Of a stretch of DNA of 64,000 nucleotides, positions 51,295 through 60,175 are shown one piece after another (the stretch's first letter is position 1; every line of letters starts with the position of its first letter). The translations under genes were made by a program, and so were the position numbers. The DNA is from JAWXBK01 sp034439975 (GTDB taxonomy: Bacteria; Pseudomonadota; Alphaproteobacteria; Dongiales; Dongiaceae): contig JAWXBK010000075.1 of the NCBI GenBank assembly GCA_034439975.1, positions 14,518 to 78,517 of the forward strand. Reading direction: 5' to 3'. The notes below the pieces were generated by a model. That model was not told the DNA's origin, ran no database searches, and was given only the letters and a program-made list of their open reading frames with translations.

Positions 51295-51717
51295 TCAGGT
51301 CACTTCGTGGCGGACGATCTTCGGCAGATCGTCCTCGATCTCGTACCAGTCCACCTTGGACTCGACGTAGATATGTTTCTCCTGCGCCTTGCTATGGCCG
51401 GGATGGCCGTCGCAGACGCCGGGCATGTACCAGTGCATGTCGGGCGATTCGGTGGATTCGATAAAGAGCTGGCAGCCGCAGGTCTTGCAGAACTGGCGAT
51501 AGGTGCCGGGCGAGCTCGAGAAGGTCGTGAGATTGTCGGCGCCGGCGAGCATGACGATCTTGCCCTTCGGCACCAGCGCGTAGGTCACGAAGATCGTGCC
51601 GTGACAGCGCCGGCACATCGAGCAGTGGCAGTGGTAGATGTCGTGCGGCGGCGCATCGACGCGGAAGCGGACGGTGCCGCACTGGCAGTGGCCGGTGATC
51701 GGTTTGAATTCGGTCAT
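51295..51717 (-). CDS. GFA-family zinc protein (third copy in the window)
   Basis: A 140-residue protein with CQCGTVRF, CHCSMCRRCHGT and CKTCGCQLF as zinc ligands. It has the GFA fold but differs from the tandem pair at 9373-10211 in the C-terminal half, where MHWYMPGVCDGHPGHSKAQ is found. It lies 29 bases before the MBL gene on the same strand, so the two are probably cotranscribed. Confidence 0.83.
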   Translation of the reverse strand: MTEFKPITGHCQCGTVRFRVDAPPHDIYHCHCSMCRRCHGTIFVTYALVPKGKIVMLAGADNLTTFSSSPGTYRQFCKTCGCQLFIESTESPDMHWYMPGVCDGHPGHSKAQEKHIYVESKVDWYEIEDDLPKIVRHEVT

Positions 51718-51821
51718 GATGGTTTCTTCCTCCCGTTGGGCCGCTGTGTCGCGGCCTCATGCGACCAAAATAGCATAGCGGCCGGCTTGTGTGTCGAACG
51801 CCCCGGCTTGCGTCGCCCGGC

Positions 51822-52682
51822 CTACCCCGGCCAGGAGAGCATCGTCACGCCGACGAAGATGAGCGCGATGCCGGCCCATTGGATCGGGCCGATTCGCTCC
51901 TTGAGGAACAGCCAGGCGAGCACCGCCGTCACCGCGCCGAACGTGCCGGCGATGACCGCCGTGATCGGTGCATCGGCGCCGTGACTGCCGGCAAAGAGAA
52001 AGATCGTGCCGGCGCCATCGAGCACGCCCTGGATCAAAAGCAGCAACCAAAGACGGCGCGGCGCATGCGGCCGGCCTTTCATCGCGAGGAGCGCGCCGCC
52101 GAGAATGAGCCAGGCGAGGATGCGGCCGGCGAGCGCCGTCGGCAACTCGCCATAGGTCGCAACCGCGATCTGCCCCGAGACGACTTCGAGCGTGTAGAAG
52201 AGCGCGCAGACCAAGGAGAGCGCGATCGTGAGGCGCAGCCCCTGATGCGCTGCCGCCGATGTTTCCGCCTGGTCGCTCGAGATCGCGACCATCACCGCGC
52301 CGACGATCGTGACCGCGCAGCCGGCCCATTGCAGCGCGGACGGCGTCGCACCCAGGAGCGCGAACAGCAGCAGGACCAGGACTGGATGCGCCGCGACGAT
52401 CGGCGCCACCATGCTGACCGGGCCGCGGGCGAGGGCGACATAGAGCGTCTGCAGTTTGCCGGCGAGGCCGATCCCGTGCAGCAGCACCAGCCAGAGCAGG
52501 CTGGTTTCCCACACGATCACCGGGTCGACGAACAGCCAGGCGACGAGGATGCCGAGAATGCCGAGCGGGAGCACGAAGAACAGCACGTTGCTCGCGCCCA
52601 TCGCACGGCCGGTCTTGGCCGCGATGAAATCGGCCGTTCCATAGGAGAGCGACGAGAGGCCGCCCCAGATTACGGGCGTCAT
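51822..52682 (-). CDS. EamA/DMT-family transporter
   Basis: A 286-residue membrane protein made of two five-helix EamA repeats: first from WGGLSSLSYGTADFIAAK, second from LRLTIALSLVCALFYTLEV. Each repeat ends in a conserved strand-like helix (GCAVTIVGAVMVAIS and GIALIFVGVTMLSW). DMT proteins export amino acids, nucleobases or drugs, or import small metabolites. The cargo is not deducible. It is divergent from the TetR regulator. Confidence 0.85.
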   Translation of the reverse strand: MTPVIWGGLSSLSYGTADFIAAKTGRAMGASNVLFFVLPLGILGILVAWLFVDPVIVWETSLLWLVLLHGIGLAGKLQTLYVALARGPVSMVAPIVAAHPVLVLLLFALLGATPSALQWAGCAVTIVGAVMVAISSDQAETSAAAHQGLRLTIALSLVCALFYTLEVVSGQIAVATYGELPTALAGRILAWLILGGALLAMKGRPHAPRRLWLLLLIQGVLDGAGTIFLFAGSHGADAPITAVIAGTFGAVTAVLAWLFLKERIGPIQWAGIALIFVGVTMLSWPG

Positions 52683-53204
52683 GAGGCGGCCGGCGTCATG
52701 CGCGCTCTCTCTCTTTCATCCGCGGCGCGCGCATTTCATACGAGCGCGGCAGGCCCTGCGTTGCGTCATGCGGCGCCGATGCGCGGACAAGGGAGGGCCA
52801 ACAGAGAAAGCAGGGCATGACCGGTTTGCTGAGTTACGGGGATTGGCGGGCGCGATGGCGGGCGATGCTATCAGAGGGGATCGGTTCGGGCCATTGTGCA
52901 GCGGCGACTGCCGCTGGCCTCGATATTGCGCAGCGGCGCCCGCCGCCAGCGCGGGTTTGTGCAACGGCGACGGCCGCGGCGGGTGGCCATCGCGCAGTGT
53001 GTGCGTGCCGCTTTGTGGTTTCCGTGCCAATACCCGACAAAATCGGCGCGCCGGTCGGGCGGCAACGCGAAATCCCGGTGCCGCTGGCGGCGGAAACGGG
53101 GTTATCCTATGCTTCAAGGCGGGGCGCGCCGGGGCCGGCTTCAAGCGCATGGGAGAACGAAAATCGGCGACGATCGGGAAACCCGTAAGGGCGCGGACGA
53201 CGAG
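52683..53204. other. Long divergent gap between EamA transporter and TetR genes
   Basis: About 520 bases. Contains the degenerate tandem repeats described separately and no gene I can support. Frames here are rich in Arg, Ala and Gly. An in-frame ATG at 53109 could be an alternative start for the TetR gene. Confidence 0.5.
52894..53021. repeat. Degenerate tandem repeats with about 32-bp period
   Basis: TTGTGCAGCGGC at 52894, TTGCGCAGCGGC at 52926 and TTGTGCAACGGC at 52957 are spaced 32 and 31 bases, about three helical turns. A weaker fourth (TCGCGCAGTGTG) starts at 52990. Within the first unit, CAGCGGC and GCCGCTG form a 7-bp inverted repeat. Possible arrayed binding sites. Confidence 0.6.
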
Positions 53205-53882
53205 GTGACGGCGTCGGCCGGCGAACCGGATGTGGCGCCGCGCTCGAAGCCGGAGCTGCCGCAGCGTGCGCGCGAACTGATGATCGCCGCGCTCGGGCTC
53301 TTTGCCGGGCGCGATTTCTCCGCGGTTACCATCAAGGACATCGCCAAGGCGGCCGGCGTCAACACGGCGCTCATCTATTATTATTTCGACAACAAGGAAG
53401 ATCTGTTTCGCGCGACGCTGGACTATGCGGTCGAGCGCGCGCTCGAGAATTATCGCCGTCTCGGGGAGCGACATTCCGATCCGGTCGATCTGATCAGCGA
53501 CTGGTTTGACAATCACGCGGAACTGTCGGAGCCGATCCGGCAACTGGTCAAGATCATGCTCGACTATCGCACCGCGCGAACCCAGATCCGCGTGATCGAC
53601 GACATCATCAAGCAGTTCTATGACGAGGAATGCCGGATCATTTCGGAGAGCGTGCAGCGCGGCATCGCACTTGGCGTGTTCCGGCCGGTCGATCCCGAGC
53701 AGGCGGCGAACCTGGCCTCGACCCATCTCGACGGCATCATGGTGCGCTCGATGATCCACCGGAACCTGAACGTCGTCGGCGCCATCGCGGCGCTGAAGGA
53801 ACTGTTCTTCGAGCATCTCGGCTATTCCACCAAAGGGACCGACGCCGCTCGCATCCCGCCGCGGGTCGCAAACGCCACCTAG
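53205..53882 (+). CDS. TetR-family transcriptional regulator
   Basis: A regulator of about 225 residues. The N-terminal HTH is clear: RELMIAALGLFAGRDFSAVT, IKDIAKAAGVNTALIYYYFD and NKEDLFRATL. The C-terminal helical domain is the ligand and dimer part, of unknown ligand. GTG at 53205 puts 24 residues before the HTH, as usual. An in-frame ATG at 53109 is possible but adds an Arg-rich segment. It lies 117 bases before the 26-bp site at 54000 and could bind it. Confidence 0.83.
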   Translation: MTASAGEPDVAPRSKPELPQRARELMIAALGLFAGRDFSAVTIKDIAKAAGVNTALIYYYFDNKEDLFRATLDYAVERALENYRRLGERHSDPVDLISDWFDNHAELSEPIRQLVKIMLDYRTARTQIRVIDDIIKQFYDEECRIISESVQRGIALGVFRPVDPEQAANLASTHLDGIMVRSMIHRNLNVVGAIAALKELFFEHLGYSTKGTDAARIPPRVANAT

Positions 53883-54269
53883 CCGACCTTCTCCGATTTC
53901 CGATTCGCGCGTTCCGATAAGCGTCCGCCTGCGCCATGAGCGTGTCGGGCACGCCCGTTTTCCGCATGGAATGGCTCGTCCATCGGCCTCTGGCGTTTCT
54001 TAATTGACCGATTAATTATCATCTGCCACGATCCTCGCTAACAAGAATCAGCGCGATGCCACCGATCGGGATTGGGGATCGACGCTGACGTGTTAGGGAA
54101 GAGGGGCATCCATTTGGTCGAGACGGTAAGCGATCGTTCCCCGCGTTTTGATGCGCATGGAACGCTGGGTTCGGCCGAGGCCGGAGCGGGCGCCTGCACG
54201 CATTTCGTTTCAAAACGCCGGCCCCCGAGGCCGGCGCGCTTCATCTGACATCACCGGAGAGAGACACGC
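53883..54269. other. Regulatory gap before the type III glutamine synthetase gene
   Basis: 387 bases without a gene. Includes the 26-bp site at 54000-54025 in an AT-rich patch. A perfect 8-bp hairpin lies at 54216-54236 (CGCCGGCC, loop CCCGA, GGCCGGCG) in what would be the leader of the next gene. No T-run follows it. Confidence 0.55.
54000..54025 (+). promoter_or_regulatory. Copy 1 of a 26-bp shared regulatory site
   Basis: The core TTAATTGACCGATTAATTA (54000-54018), then TCATCTG, recurs in inverted orientation at 60937-60962 with one mismatch in 26. The core is an imperfect dyad, TAATT-x-A-x-CG-x-T-x-AATTA. It stands between the TetR gene and glnT, 245 bases before the latter. Confidence 0.75.
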
Positions 54270-55685
54270 ATGGCCTCGAGGACCAGAAGCCGCCCCAAGA
54301 AGGCCGCCGCCGCCAAGAAAACACGCGGCGCGGCATCGTCGGCGGATCTGAAACAGTTGAAACGCTCGCTGGTCGAACAGGGCGTCAAGTTCCTGTTCTC
54401 GAGCTATGTGGATCTGCACGGCGTGCCGAAGGGCAAGCTCGTGCCGATCGATCACCTCGAGCAGATGATGGCCGGATCGGAGCTCTATACCGGCGCCGCG
54501 CTCGAAGGCGTGCCGCAGGACGTGAGCGAGGAGGAAGTGAGTTCGCATCCCGATCCGCGCTCGGGCCTCGTGCTGCCCTGGCAGAAGGATACGGCCTGGT
54601 TCGCCAGCAATCTGTGGAGCCGCGGCAAGCCGTTCGATGCGTGCAGCCGGACCATCCTGACGAAGCAAATGGATCGCGCGGCCGCGATGGGTTACGTGCC
54701 GCAGCTCGGTATGGAAGCCGAGTTCTTCGTGCTCAAGGACGAACCGGCCGGCAGCTATTCGCCGGTCTCGCCGCGCAAGAACCTCGAAAAACCCGCTTAT
54801 GACGTGGTGCGGCTCATCGACAACATGCACTGGATGGGCGAACTCGTCGACGCGATGAACGATTTCGGCTGGGACGTGTACTCGCTCGACCACGAAGACG
54901 GCATCGGGCAGTTCGAGATCGATTTCGACTATGCCGACATGCTGACGATGAGCGACCGCTTCGTGTTCTTCCGCATGATGGCGCACGAGATCGCGCGCAA
55001 GCACGGCTATTTTGCAACTTTCATGCCCAAGCCCTTCGCCGACCGGGCCGGCAGCGGCGCTCATTTCAATATGTCGTTCAACGACATCAAGACCGGCAAG
55101 AATTTGTTCTTCGATGCGAACGACCGGCGCGGCTGCAAATATTCCAAGCTCGGCTATCACTTCATCGCGGGCGTCCTGAAGCATATGCCGGCGATCTGCG
55201 CGGTGATCGCACCGACCGTGAACAGCTACAAGCGGCTGATCCTGCAGGGCAGCCAGTCCGGCTTCACCTGGGCGCCGGTCTTCATCTGCTATGGCAACAA
55301 CAACCGCACCAACACGATGCGCATTCCGCTCGCCGGCGGGCGCGTCGAGCTGCGCGCGGCAGATTCGGCGTGCAATCCCTATCTCGGTGCCGCACTCGTG
55401 CTGGCGGCCGGACTCGAGGGCATCGAGAAACGCCTCGATCCGGGCGAACCGCATACCGAGAACATGTATGTCAAAACCCCGGCCGAGCTGAAGAAGATGG
55501 GCGTCGGCTATCTGCCGCGCAACCTCGACCAGGCGCTCGACGAGTTCGAGAAGGATCCGCTCTGCACGCAAGTGTTCGGCAAGGCGATGCGCGACAGCTG
55601 GCTCGAATTCAAGCGGAACGAATGGCTGCACTATAATTTCCACGTCTCCGACTGGGAGAAGGCGCGCTATCTGAAACAGTTCTAG
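54270..55685 (+). CDS. glnT: Type III glutamate-ammonia ligase-like / gamma-glutamylamide synthetase
   Basis: A 471-residue member of the glutamine synthetase superfamily. A 25-residue Lys/Ala-rich tail precedes the N-terminal beta-grasp domain (VKFLFSSYVDLHGVPKGKLV). The catalytic barrel shows MEAEFFVL with metal-binding Glu residues, GQFEIDFDYAD, the ATP and Glu loop GSGAHFNMSF, and NSYKRL. It resembles GlnT and gamma-glutamylmethylamide synthetase, which attach ammonia or an amine to glutamate. The real amine is unknown. It heads a run with a metallophosphoesterase and a permease. Confidence 0.83.
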   Translation: MASRTRSRPKKAAAAKKTRGAASSADLKQLKRSLVEQGVKFLFSSYVDLHGVPKGKLVPIDHLEQMMAGSELYTGAALEGVPQDVSEEEVSSHPDPRSGLVLPWQKDTAWFASNLWSRGKPFDACSRTILTKQMDRAAAMGYVPQLGMEAEFFVLKDEPAGSYSPVSPRKNLEKPAYDVVRLIDNMHWMGELVDAMNDFGWDVYSLDHEDGIGQFEIDFDYADMLTMSDRFVFFRMMAHEIARKHGYFATFMPKPFADRAGSGAHFNMSFNDIKTGKNLFFDANDRRGCKYSKLGYHFIAGVLKHMPAICAVIAPTVNSYKRLILQGSQSGFTWAPVFICYGNNNRTNTMRIPLAGGRVELRAADSACNPYLGAALVLAAGLEGIEKRLDPGEPHTENMYVKTPAELKKMGVGYLPRNLDQALDEFEKDPLCTQVFGKAMRDSWLEFKRNEWLHYNFHVSDWEKARYLKQF

Positions 55686-55714
55686 TCGGCGAGGGAGGCG
55701 CGCGGAGAGATCGG

Positions 55715-56698
55715 ATGTTCTGGAAGAAGAAATCGGATGGCGGTGGCGGCAAGGTCGTGATCTTCTTCGCGACCGATCTGCACGGGTCGAATGTCTGTTT
55801 CAAAAAGTTCATCAACGCCGCCGAGTTCTACAAGGCGAACGTTCTCGTGATGGGCGGCGACATGACCGGCAAGGCGGTGCTGCCGATCTGCGAGCAGAAG
55901 GACGGTTCGCATCTCGCCTTTGCGGCCGGCGAGACGGTCAATCTCAAGACCCAGGGCGAAGTCGAGGAATACATCAAGCGCGCCGGCAATATGGGGTTCT
56001 ATCCCTCGGTGATGTCCGAGGGCGAGTACATGCGGCTGCGCGACGACGAGCATATGCGGCACGAGCTGTTCAAGAAGCTGGTGATCGAGCGGGTACGCGA
56101 ATGGTGCGACTATGCCGGCCAGAAATTGCGCGGCAAGGACGTGCCGTTCATTACGGCGCCGGGCAACGACGATTTTTTTGAGATCGACGAGGTGCTGAGC
56201 CAGTCGCCCCACGTCCAGTTCCACGAGATGGATGTCTCGCCCCTGCGTGGCGAGTACCAAATGCTGCATTGCGGCGGTTCCAACAAGACGCCCTGGGATA
56301 CCGAGCGCGAATACTCCGAAGAAGAGTATGAGGCGCGCTTTGCCCAGCTCATGCCGCAGGTTACCGACATGAAGCGCTGCATCTACAATGTTCATGTCCC
56401 GCCGCACGGCACGGTGCTCGACCAGTGTCCCAAACTCGACGAGAACCTGCAGGTCGTCTACCAGATGGGCAATCCGGTGCAGATGCATGCGGGATCGACA
56501 GCGGTCATCGAAAACATCAGGAAGCACCAGCCGTTACTGGGCATCCATGGACATATCCACGAAGGGCGCGGCAACATCCGCGTCGGACAAACGGTTTGCG
56601 TAAATCCCGGCAGTGTTTACCCGGAAGGGATACTGCAGGGCGCGCTCATTACCCTGGAAGACGGGGCGGTCAGGAACGTCACGATGACCCAGGGCTAA
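55715..56698 (+). CDS. Calcineurin-like metallophosphoesterase
   Basis: A 327-residue phosphoesterase. The N-terminal metal site has FFATDLHGSN in place of DxH-type DIHG, then MGGDMTGK, APGNDDFF and the final GIHGHIHEG with NPGSVYPEG. The central insertion (residues about 60-140) is helical and charged. Substrate unknown; the family covers phosphodiesters, phosphoprotein and nucleotide hydrolysis. It starts 29 bases after glnT and 42 before the permease gene, so it is part of the same operon, which is not an arrangement I recognise. Confidence 0.82.
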   Translation: MFWKKKSDGGGGKVVIFFATDLHGSNVCFKKFINAAEFYKANVLVMGGDMTGKAVLPICEQKDGSHLAFAAGETVNLKTQGEVEEYIKRAGNMGFYPSVMSEGEYMRLRDDEHMRHELFKKLVIERVREWCDYAGQKLRGKDVPFITAPGNDDFFEIDEVLSQSPHVQFHEMDVSPLRGEYQMLHCGGSNKTPWDTEREYSEEEYEARFAQLMPQVTDMKRCIYNVHVPPHGTVLDQCPKLDENLQVVYQMGNPVQMHAGSTAVIENIRKHQPLLGIHGHIHEGRGNIRVGQTVCVNPGSVYPEGILQGALITLEDGAVRNVTMTQG

Positions 56699-56740
56699 CA
56701 GGCGGAACGGGGGTCGTTCCGACAAGGGGAGGAACGTGAA

Positions 56741-58381
56741 ATGAGCAGCACATCCGGTTCGGGTGGCGAGCAGAGAATTTTCCTGCGCAAGGCCTCGGGT
56801 CTCATTCGGACCGCGAGTTCCTTCGACACCTTTGTCTACAATATCGGTCTCGTCAGCGTCGGGCTCGGCGTTGGCACCATCATGTATTACGGCCCGGCCT
56901 TTTATCCGGGCGGCGATCTGCTGGTCGGCTCGCTGCTGGCCGGATTCATGATGATCCTGATCTGCCTCGGCATGATCAGCTGGTCGGTCACGCTGCCCCG
57001 ATCCGGTGGCATCTACGTGTTCGGATCGCGCAGCATGTGGCCGTTTCTCGCTTTGACGCTGAGTCTGGTCGAGATCGTGTCGTGGCTCTTCTATTGCGCG
57101 ATCGCGGCCTACTGGATCGTGCTGCTCGGCGTATCGCCGACGCTCGCCATGATCGGATATCTCTCCGGCAGCGAGGCCATGCTCGATCTCAGCACCACAG
57201 TCACCGAGCCGTGGCCTCTGTTCATCATCGGTGCCGCCATCCTGACGCTTTCGGCGCTCATTCTCGTCAGCGGTATGCGGCGCTATCTGATGGTCCAGAA
57301 GTTCGTGTTCACCGTCGCTGTTCTCGGGTCGGTCGCGCTCATCGTCATCCTCGCGACGTCGAGCAACGAAGAGTTCGTCTCGATCTTCAACGCGATGATG
57401 TCGCCTCTGATGGGCGTCGACGATCCGTATAACGAGATCATCGCATCCGCGGCCGCGAACGGCTGGACGACGGAAGGTTCGGACTGGAAGACCACGCTCC
57501 TGGTTTCGAACTGGTGCTTCCTGCCGCTGATCGGCTCGGCCTTCTCGATCGCGATTGCCGGCGAAATCAAGTCTGTCGAAAAATCGCAGACCTACGGCAT
57601 GCTCGGCGCCGTGATCGGCACCGTCATCATCTGGCTCATCACGATTTCGCTGGCGAGCGGTGTGTTCGGCTACGATTTCATGGGTTCGGCGGTCTACAAC
57701 TTCTTCCTCGATCCCGAAACGGCTGCCGCACCGGTGGTCGCACCGCCCACCGATGCTTCTATCACATTGCTGGCGGGCATCCTGACGCAGTCCACCCTGG
57801 TGACGCTCATCGTCTCGGTCGGACTGATCGCGTGGATGTGGATGTGGATTCCGGGGATGCACACGTTCGGCATCCGCGCCATCGTCGCCTGGTCGTTCGA
57901 CCGCGTGGCGCCGGCTCCGCTGGGCCACATCTCACCGACCCGTCATACGCCGACGGTTGCCATCGGCTTCGTATGGCTGGTCACCGTGATCTTCATGGCG
58001 CTCTTCTGTTTCACGAGCTTCTTCGCGACGATCATCATCCTGATCGAAGCGGCGGTGCTCGCCTGGAGCATCGTGCTGATCGCGGGTATCTTCTTCCCGT
58101 ACATCCGACCGCAAATCTATGAAAAGTCACCACTGTTCCGCCGCAAGATCCTCGGGCTGCCGTCGATGTCGGTTGCCTGCTTCTTCGGCGCACTTGCAGC
58201 CCAGTTCTACTTCTGGGTCCTGTGGTCCGACGATTTCGCGGCCGGCCATGACTGGGATCAGCTCAAGATCGTGTTCGGCGTGTTCGTGATCGGCATCCTC
58301 TTCTACTTTGCGATGAAGGCGATCCGACGTTCGCAGGGCGTGGACGTGACGCTCGCCTTCAAGGAGATTCCGATCGAGTAA
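56741..58381 (+). CDS. APC-family amino acid/amine permease
   Basis: A 546-residue membrane protein with about 12 hydrophobic segments. The N-terminal RKASGLIRTASSFDTFVYNI and the loop after the third segment (TLPRSGGIYVFGSR) match APC permeases, though the first membrane segment lacks the usual Gly-x-Gly-Ile-x-Gly. A periplasmic insertion of about 40 residues follows the sixth segment. With an upstream gamma-glutamylamide synthetase-like enzyme, an amine or amide substrate is a reasonable guess. A terminator follows directly. Confidence 0.85.
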   Translation: MSSTSGSGGEQRIFLRKASGLIRTASSFDTFVYNIGLVSVGLGVGTIMYYGPAFYPGGDLLVGSLLAGFMMILICLGMISWSVTLPRSGGIYVFGSRSMWPFLALTLSLVEIVSWLFYCAIAAYWIVLLGVSPTLAMIGYLSGSEAMLDLSTTVTEPWPLFIIGAAILTLSALILVSGMRRYLMVQKFVFTVAVLGSVALIVILATSSNEEFVSIFNAMMSPLMGVDDPYNEIIASAAANGWTTEGSDWKTTLLVSNWCFLPLIGSAFSIAIAGEIKSVEKSQTYGMLGAVIGTVIIWLITISLASGVFGYDFMGSAVYNFFLDPETAAAPVVAPPTDASITLLAGILTQSTLVTLIVSVGLIAWMWMWIPGMHTFGIRAIVAWSFDRVAPAPLGHISPTRHTPTVAIGFVWLVTVIFMALFCFTSFFATIIILIEAAVLAWSIVLIAGIFFPYIRPQIYEKSPLFRRKILGLPSMSVACFFGALAAQFYFWVLWSDDFAAGHDWDQLKIVFGVFVIGILFYFAMKAIRRSQGVDVTLAFKEIPIE

Positions 58382-58395
58382 AGGCGACGGAGCGG

Positions 58396-58433
58396 GGCCG
58401 GCTTCTTTCGGGGAGCCGGCCCTGTTTTCTTTG
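58396..58433 (+). terminator. Rho-independent terminator after the APC permease gene
   Basis: GGGCCGGCT (58396-58404) pairs with AGCCGGCCC (58415-58423) around a ten-base loop, then TG and TTTTCTTT. It separates the glnT operon from the next two genes. Confidence 0.9.
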
Positions 58434-58458
58434 AGAGACGGTTTTCTTCAGCGAAGGA

Positions 58459-59253
58459 ATGCGCTCAGTGAATGATATGCCGACCGATCTTCATCTCGAA
58501 TTCGTCGACGAGGCCTTGCGCCTGGTTCGCGATGCGGAAGCGAAGGGCCTTCATCTTCGCATCCTGGGATCGATCGCCTATCGCATTCAGTGCCCGAACA
58601 ACATCCATCTGTTCGAACAGATGGCGCGGGCGCTCACCGATGTCGATTTCGGCGGATACAAGCGGGAGAACGCCAAGGTTCGCGCGTTCTTCATGGATCA
58701 GGGCTATGTGCCCGACGACGGCGTCTATCATCTCTCCGAAGGCTCGCGGCATATCTATGTTCATCCCGAGACGAAGCTGAACATCGACGTGTTTGCCGAC
58801 GAGCTCTATTTCTGCCACCGCATTCCGTTCATCGGCCGGCTCGAGATCGACACGCCGACCATTTCAACGACCGATCTGCTGCTCGAGAAGATGCAGATCG
58901 TCGAGATCAACCTGAAAGATTTCAAGGACACGCTGGTGTTGTTGCTCGAGCATCCGCTCGGCTCGCCAAAGGACAGTGTCCGCCATATCGACATGCCCTA
59001 CATCGTCGACATCATGGCGAAGGACTGGGGCTTCTATTACACGTTCACGACGAACCTGAAGCGGGTACTCGACTATATCAAGGAGTTCCCGGCGATCACG
59101 CCGGAGCAGGCGACGACGATCCGCAGCCGCATCGACCAGATCCTGACGGCGATCGAGAACGCGCCGAAATCTTTCGGCTGGAAGATCCGCGCGAAGATCG
59201 GAACGCGGAAGCTCTGGTACCAGGAAGTATCGGAGAAGACCCGCCAGATGTAG
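58459..59253 (+). CDS. Nucleotidyltransferase-fold protein of unknown function
   Basis: A 264-residue protein. LRILGSIAYRIQCPNN, then ALTDVDFGGYKR carries the Asp-x-Asp metal pair of the minimal nucleotidyltransferase fold, and KLNIDVFADEL supplies a third Asp. A C-terminal helical domain completes it. Stand-alone proteins of this type are seen in nucleotidyltransferase and AbiEii-like families. There is no cognate antitoxin next to it, so a housekeeping or metabolic role is as likely. A second ATG six codons in (58477) is an alternative start. Confidence 0.65.
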   Translation: MRSVNDMPTDLHLEFVDEALRLVRDAEAKGLHLRILGSIAYRIQCPNNIHLFEQMARALTDVDFGGYKRENAKVRAFFMDQGYVPDDGVYHLSEGSRHIYVHPETKLNIDVFADELYFCHRIPFIGRLEIDTPTISTTDLLLEKMQIVEINLKDFKDTLVLLLEHPLGSPKDSVRHIDMPYIVDIMAKDWGFYYTFTTNLKRVLDYIKEFPAITPEQATTIRSRIDQILTAIENAPKSFGWKIRAKIGTRKLWYQEVSEKTRQM

Positions 59254-59278
59254 GCGCAACGTCGGTCGGAGATTAGCG

Positions 59279-60127
59279 ATGAACCATCGGGACTTTCGTC
59301 AGCGGCAGAAGAAGCTGGTTCTCGACGGGCTTTGCCACCTGCCGCTGTCGATCGCCTATACCGACCTCGGCGACGGCGAGCCGGTGCTGCTGTTGCACGG
59401 CATTCCGACCTGGTCCTATCTCTATCACGACGTCATCCCGCTGCTGGCGCCGCATTGCCGCGTTCTGGCGCCGGATTTTCTTGGCCACGGCTATTCCGAT
59501 CGGCGCGACCGGTTCGATCGTTCGTTGCGCGCGCAGACGCGGATGATCCTCGGTTTTCTCGATGCGCTGGGGCTCGAGAAGGTGACAATCGTCGGGCACG
59601 ATACCGGCGGCGGCGTCGCGCTGATTATGGGCATCGAGCATCCCGAACGGGTCGCGCGGCTCGTCCTGACCAATGTCGTCGCCTACGATTCATGGCCGAT
59701 CGACGACATGATCGCGCTCGGGAATCCGAACTGGCGCAGCAAGTCGCCGCAGGAAGTGGCGGAGTTCGTCGCCAGCGGCCTGCCGGACGGGCTGCATAAC
59801 AAGGACCGGCTGACCGCCGAGTTTCGCGAAGGCATCGTCGCGCCCTATAGCGACGAGGAGGGCAAGATCAGCCTGATCCGCAATGCCAGCGCGCTCAATA
59901 CCAATCACACGACGGCGCTGATCGATCGCCACGCCAGCATCAGGGCGCCGACTCTCGTGTTATGGGGCGTTCACGATCCCTGGCAGACCATTCGGGACGG
60001 CGAAAGCCTGGCGCGCGAGATTCCCGGTGCGCGTCTGGTTCGCATCGAGAACGCATCGCACTGGCTGCAACAGGATACGCCCGAGCCGTTCGCGCGCGGC
60101 ATCCTCGATTTCCTGAAGAAAGGCTGA
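59279..60127 (+). CDS. Alpha/beta hydrolase with Asp nucleophile (dehalogenase/epoxide hydrolase-like)
   Basis: A 282-residue alpha/beta hydrolase. HGIPTWSYLYHD forms the oxyanion segment, D108 in VGHDTGGGVAL is the nucleophile (Asp rather than Ser), DPWQTI carries an acid-side residue and the catalytic His is in NASHWLQQD. An Asp nucleophile is the mark of haloalkane and fluoroacetate dehalogenases and epoxide hydrolases. Substrate unknown. It follows the nucleotidyltransferase-fold gene by 25 bases. Confidence 0.83.
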   Translation: MNHRDFRQRQKKLVLDGLCHLPLSIAYTDLGDGEPVLLLHGIPTWSYLYHDVIPLLAPHCRVLAPDFLGHGYSDRRDRFDRSLRAQTRMILGFLDALGLEKVTIVGHDTGGGVALIMGIEHPERVARLVLTNVVAYDSWPIDDMIALGNPNWRSKSPQEVAEFVASGLPDGLHNKDRLTAEFREGIVAPYSDEEGKISLIRNASALNTNHTTALIDRHASIRAPTLVLWGVHDPWQTIRDGESLAREIPGARLVRIENASHWLQQDTPEPFARGILDFLKKG

Positions 60128-60175
60128 GGCTCGCAGCGAACCGCGGCGCCATTATGCCGCGCCGGCCTTCCCCGT

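Noticed and set aside
52894..53021. CRISPR-like array
   Set aside because: The units are only about 32 bp apart with no room for spacers and show internal drift; no cas genes are near.
58459..59253. Toxin-antitoxin or abortive infection module
   Set aside because: The nucleotidyltransferase fold resembles AbiEii-type proteins only in general; no small antitoxin gene is beside it and its neighbour is a metabolic hydrolase.
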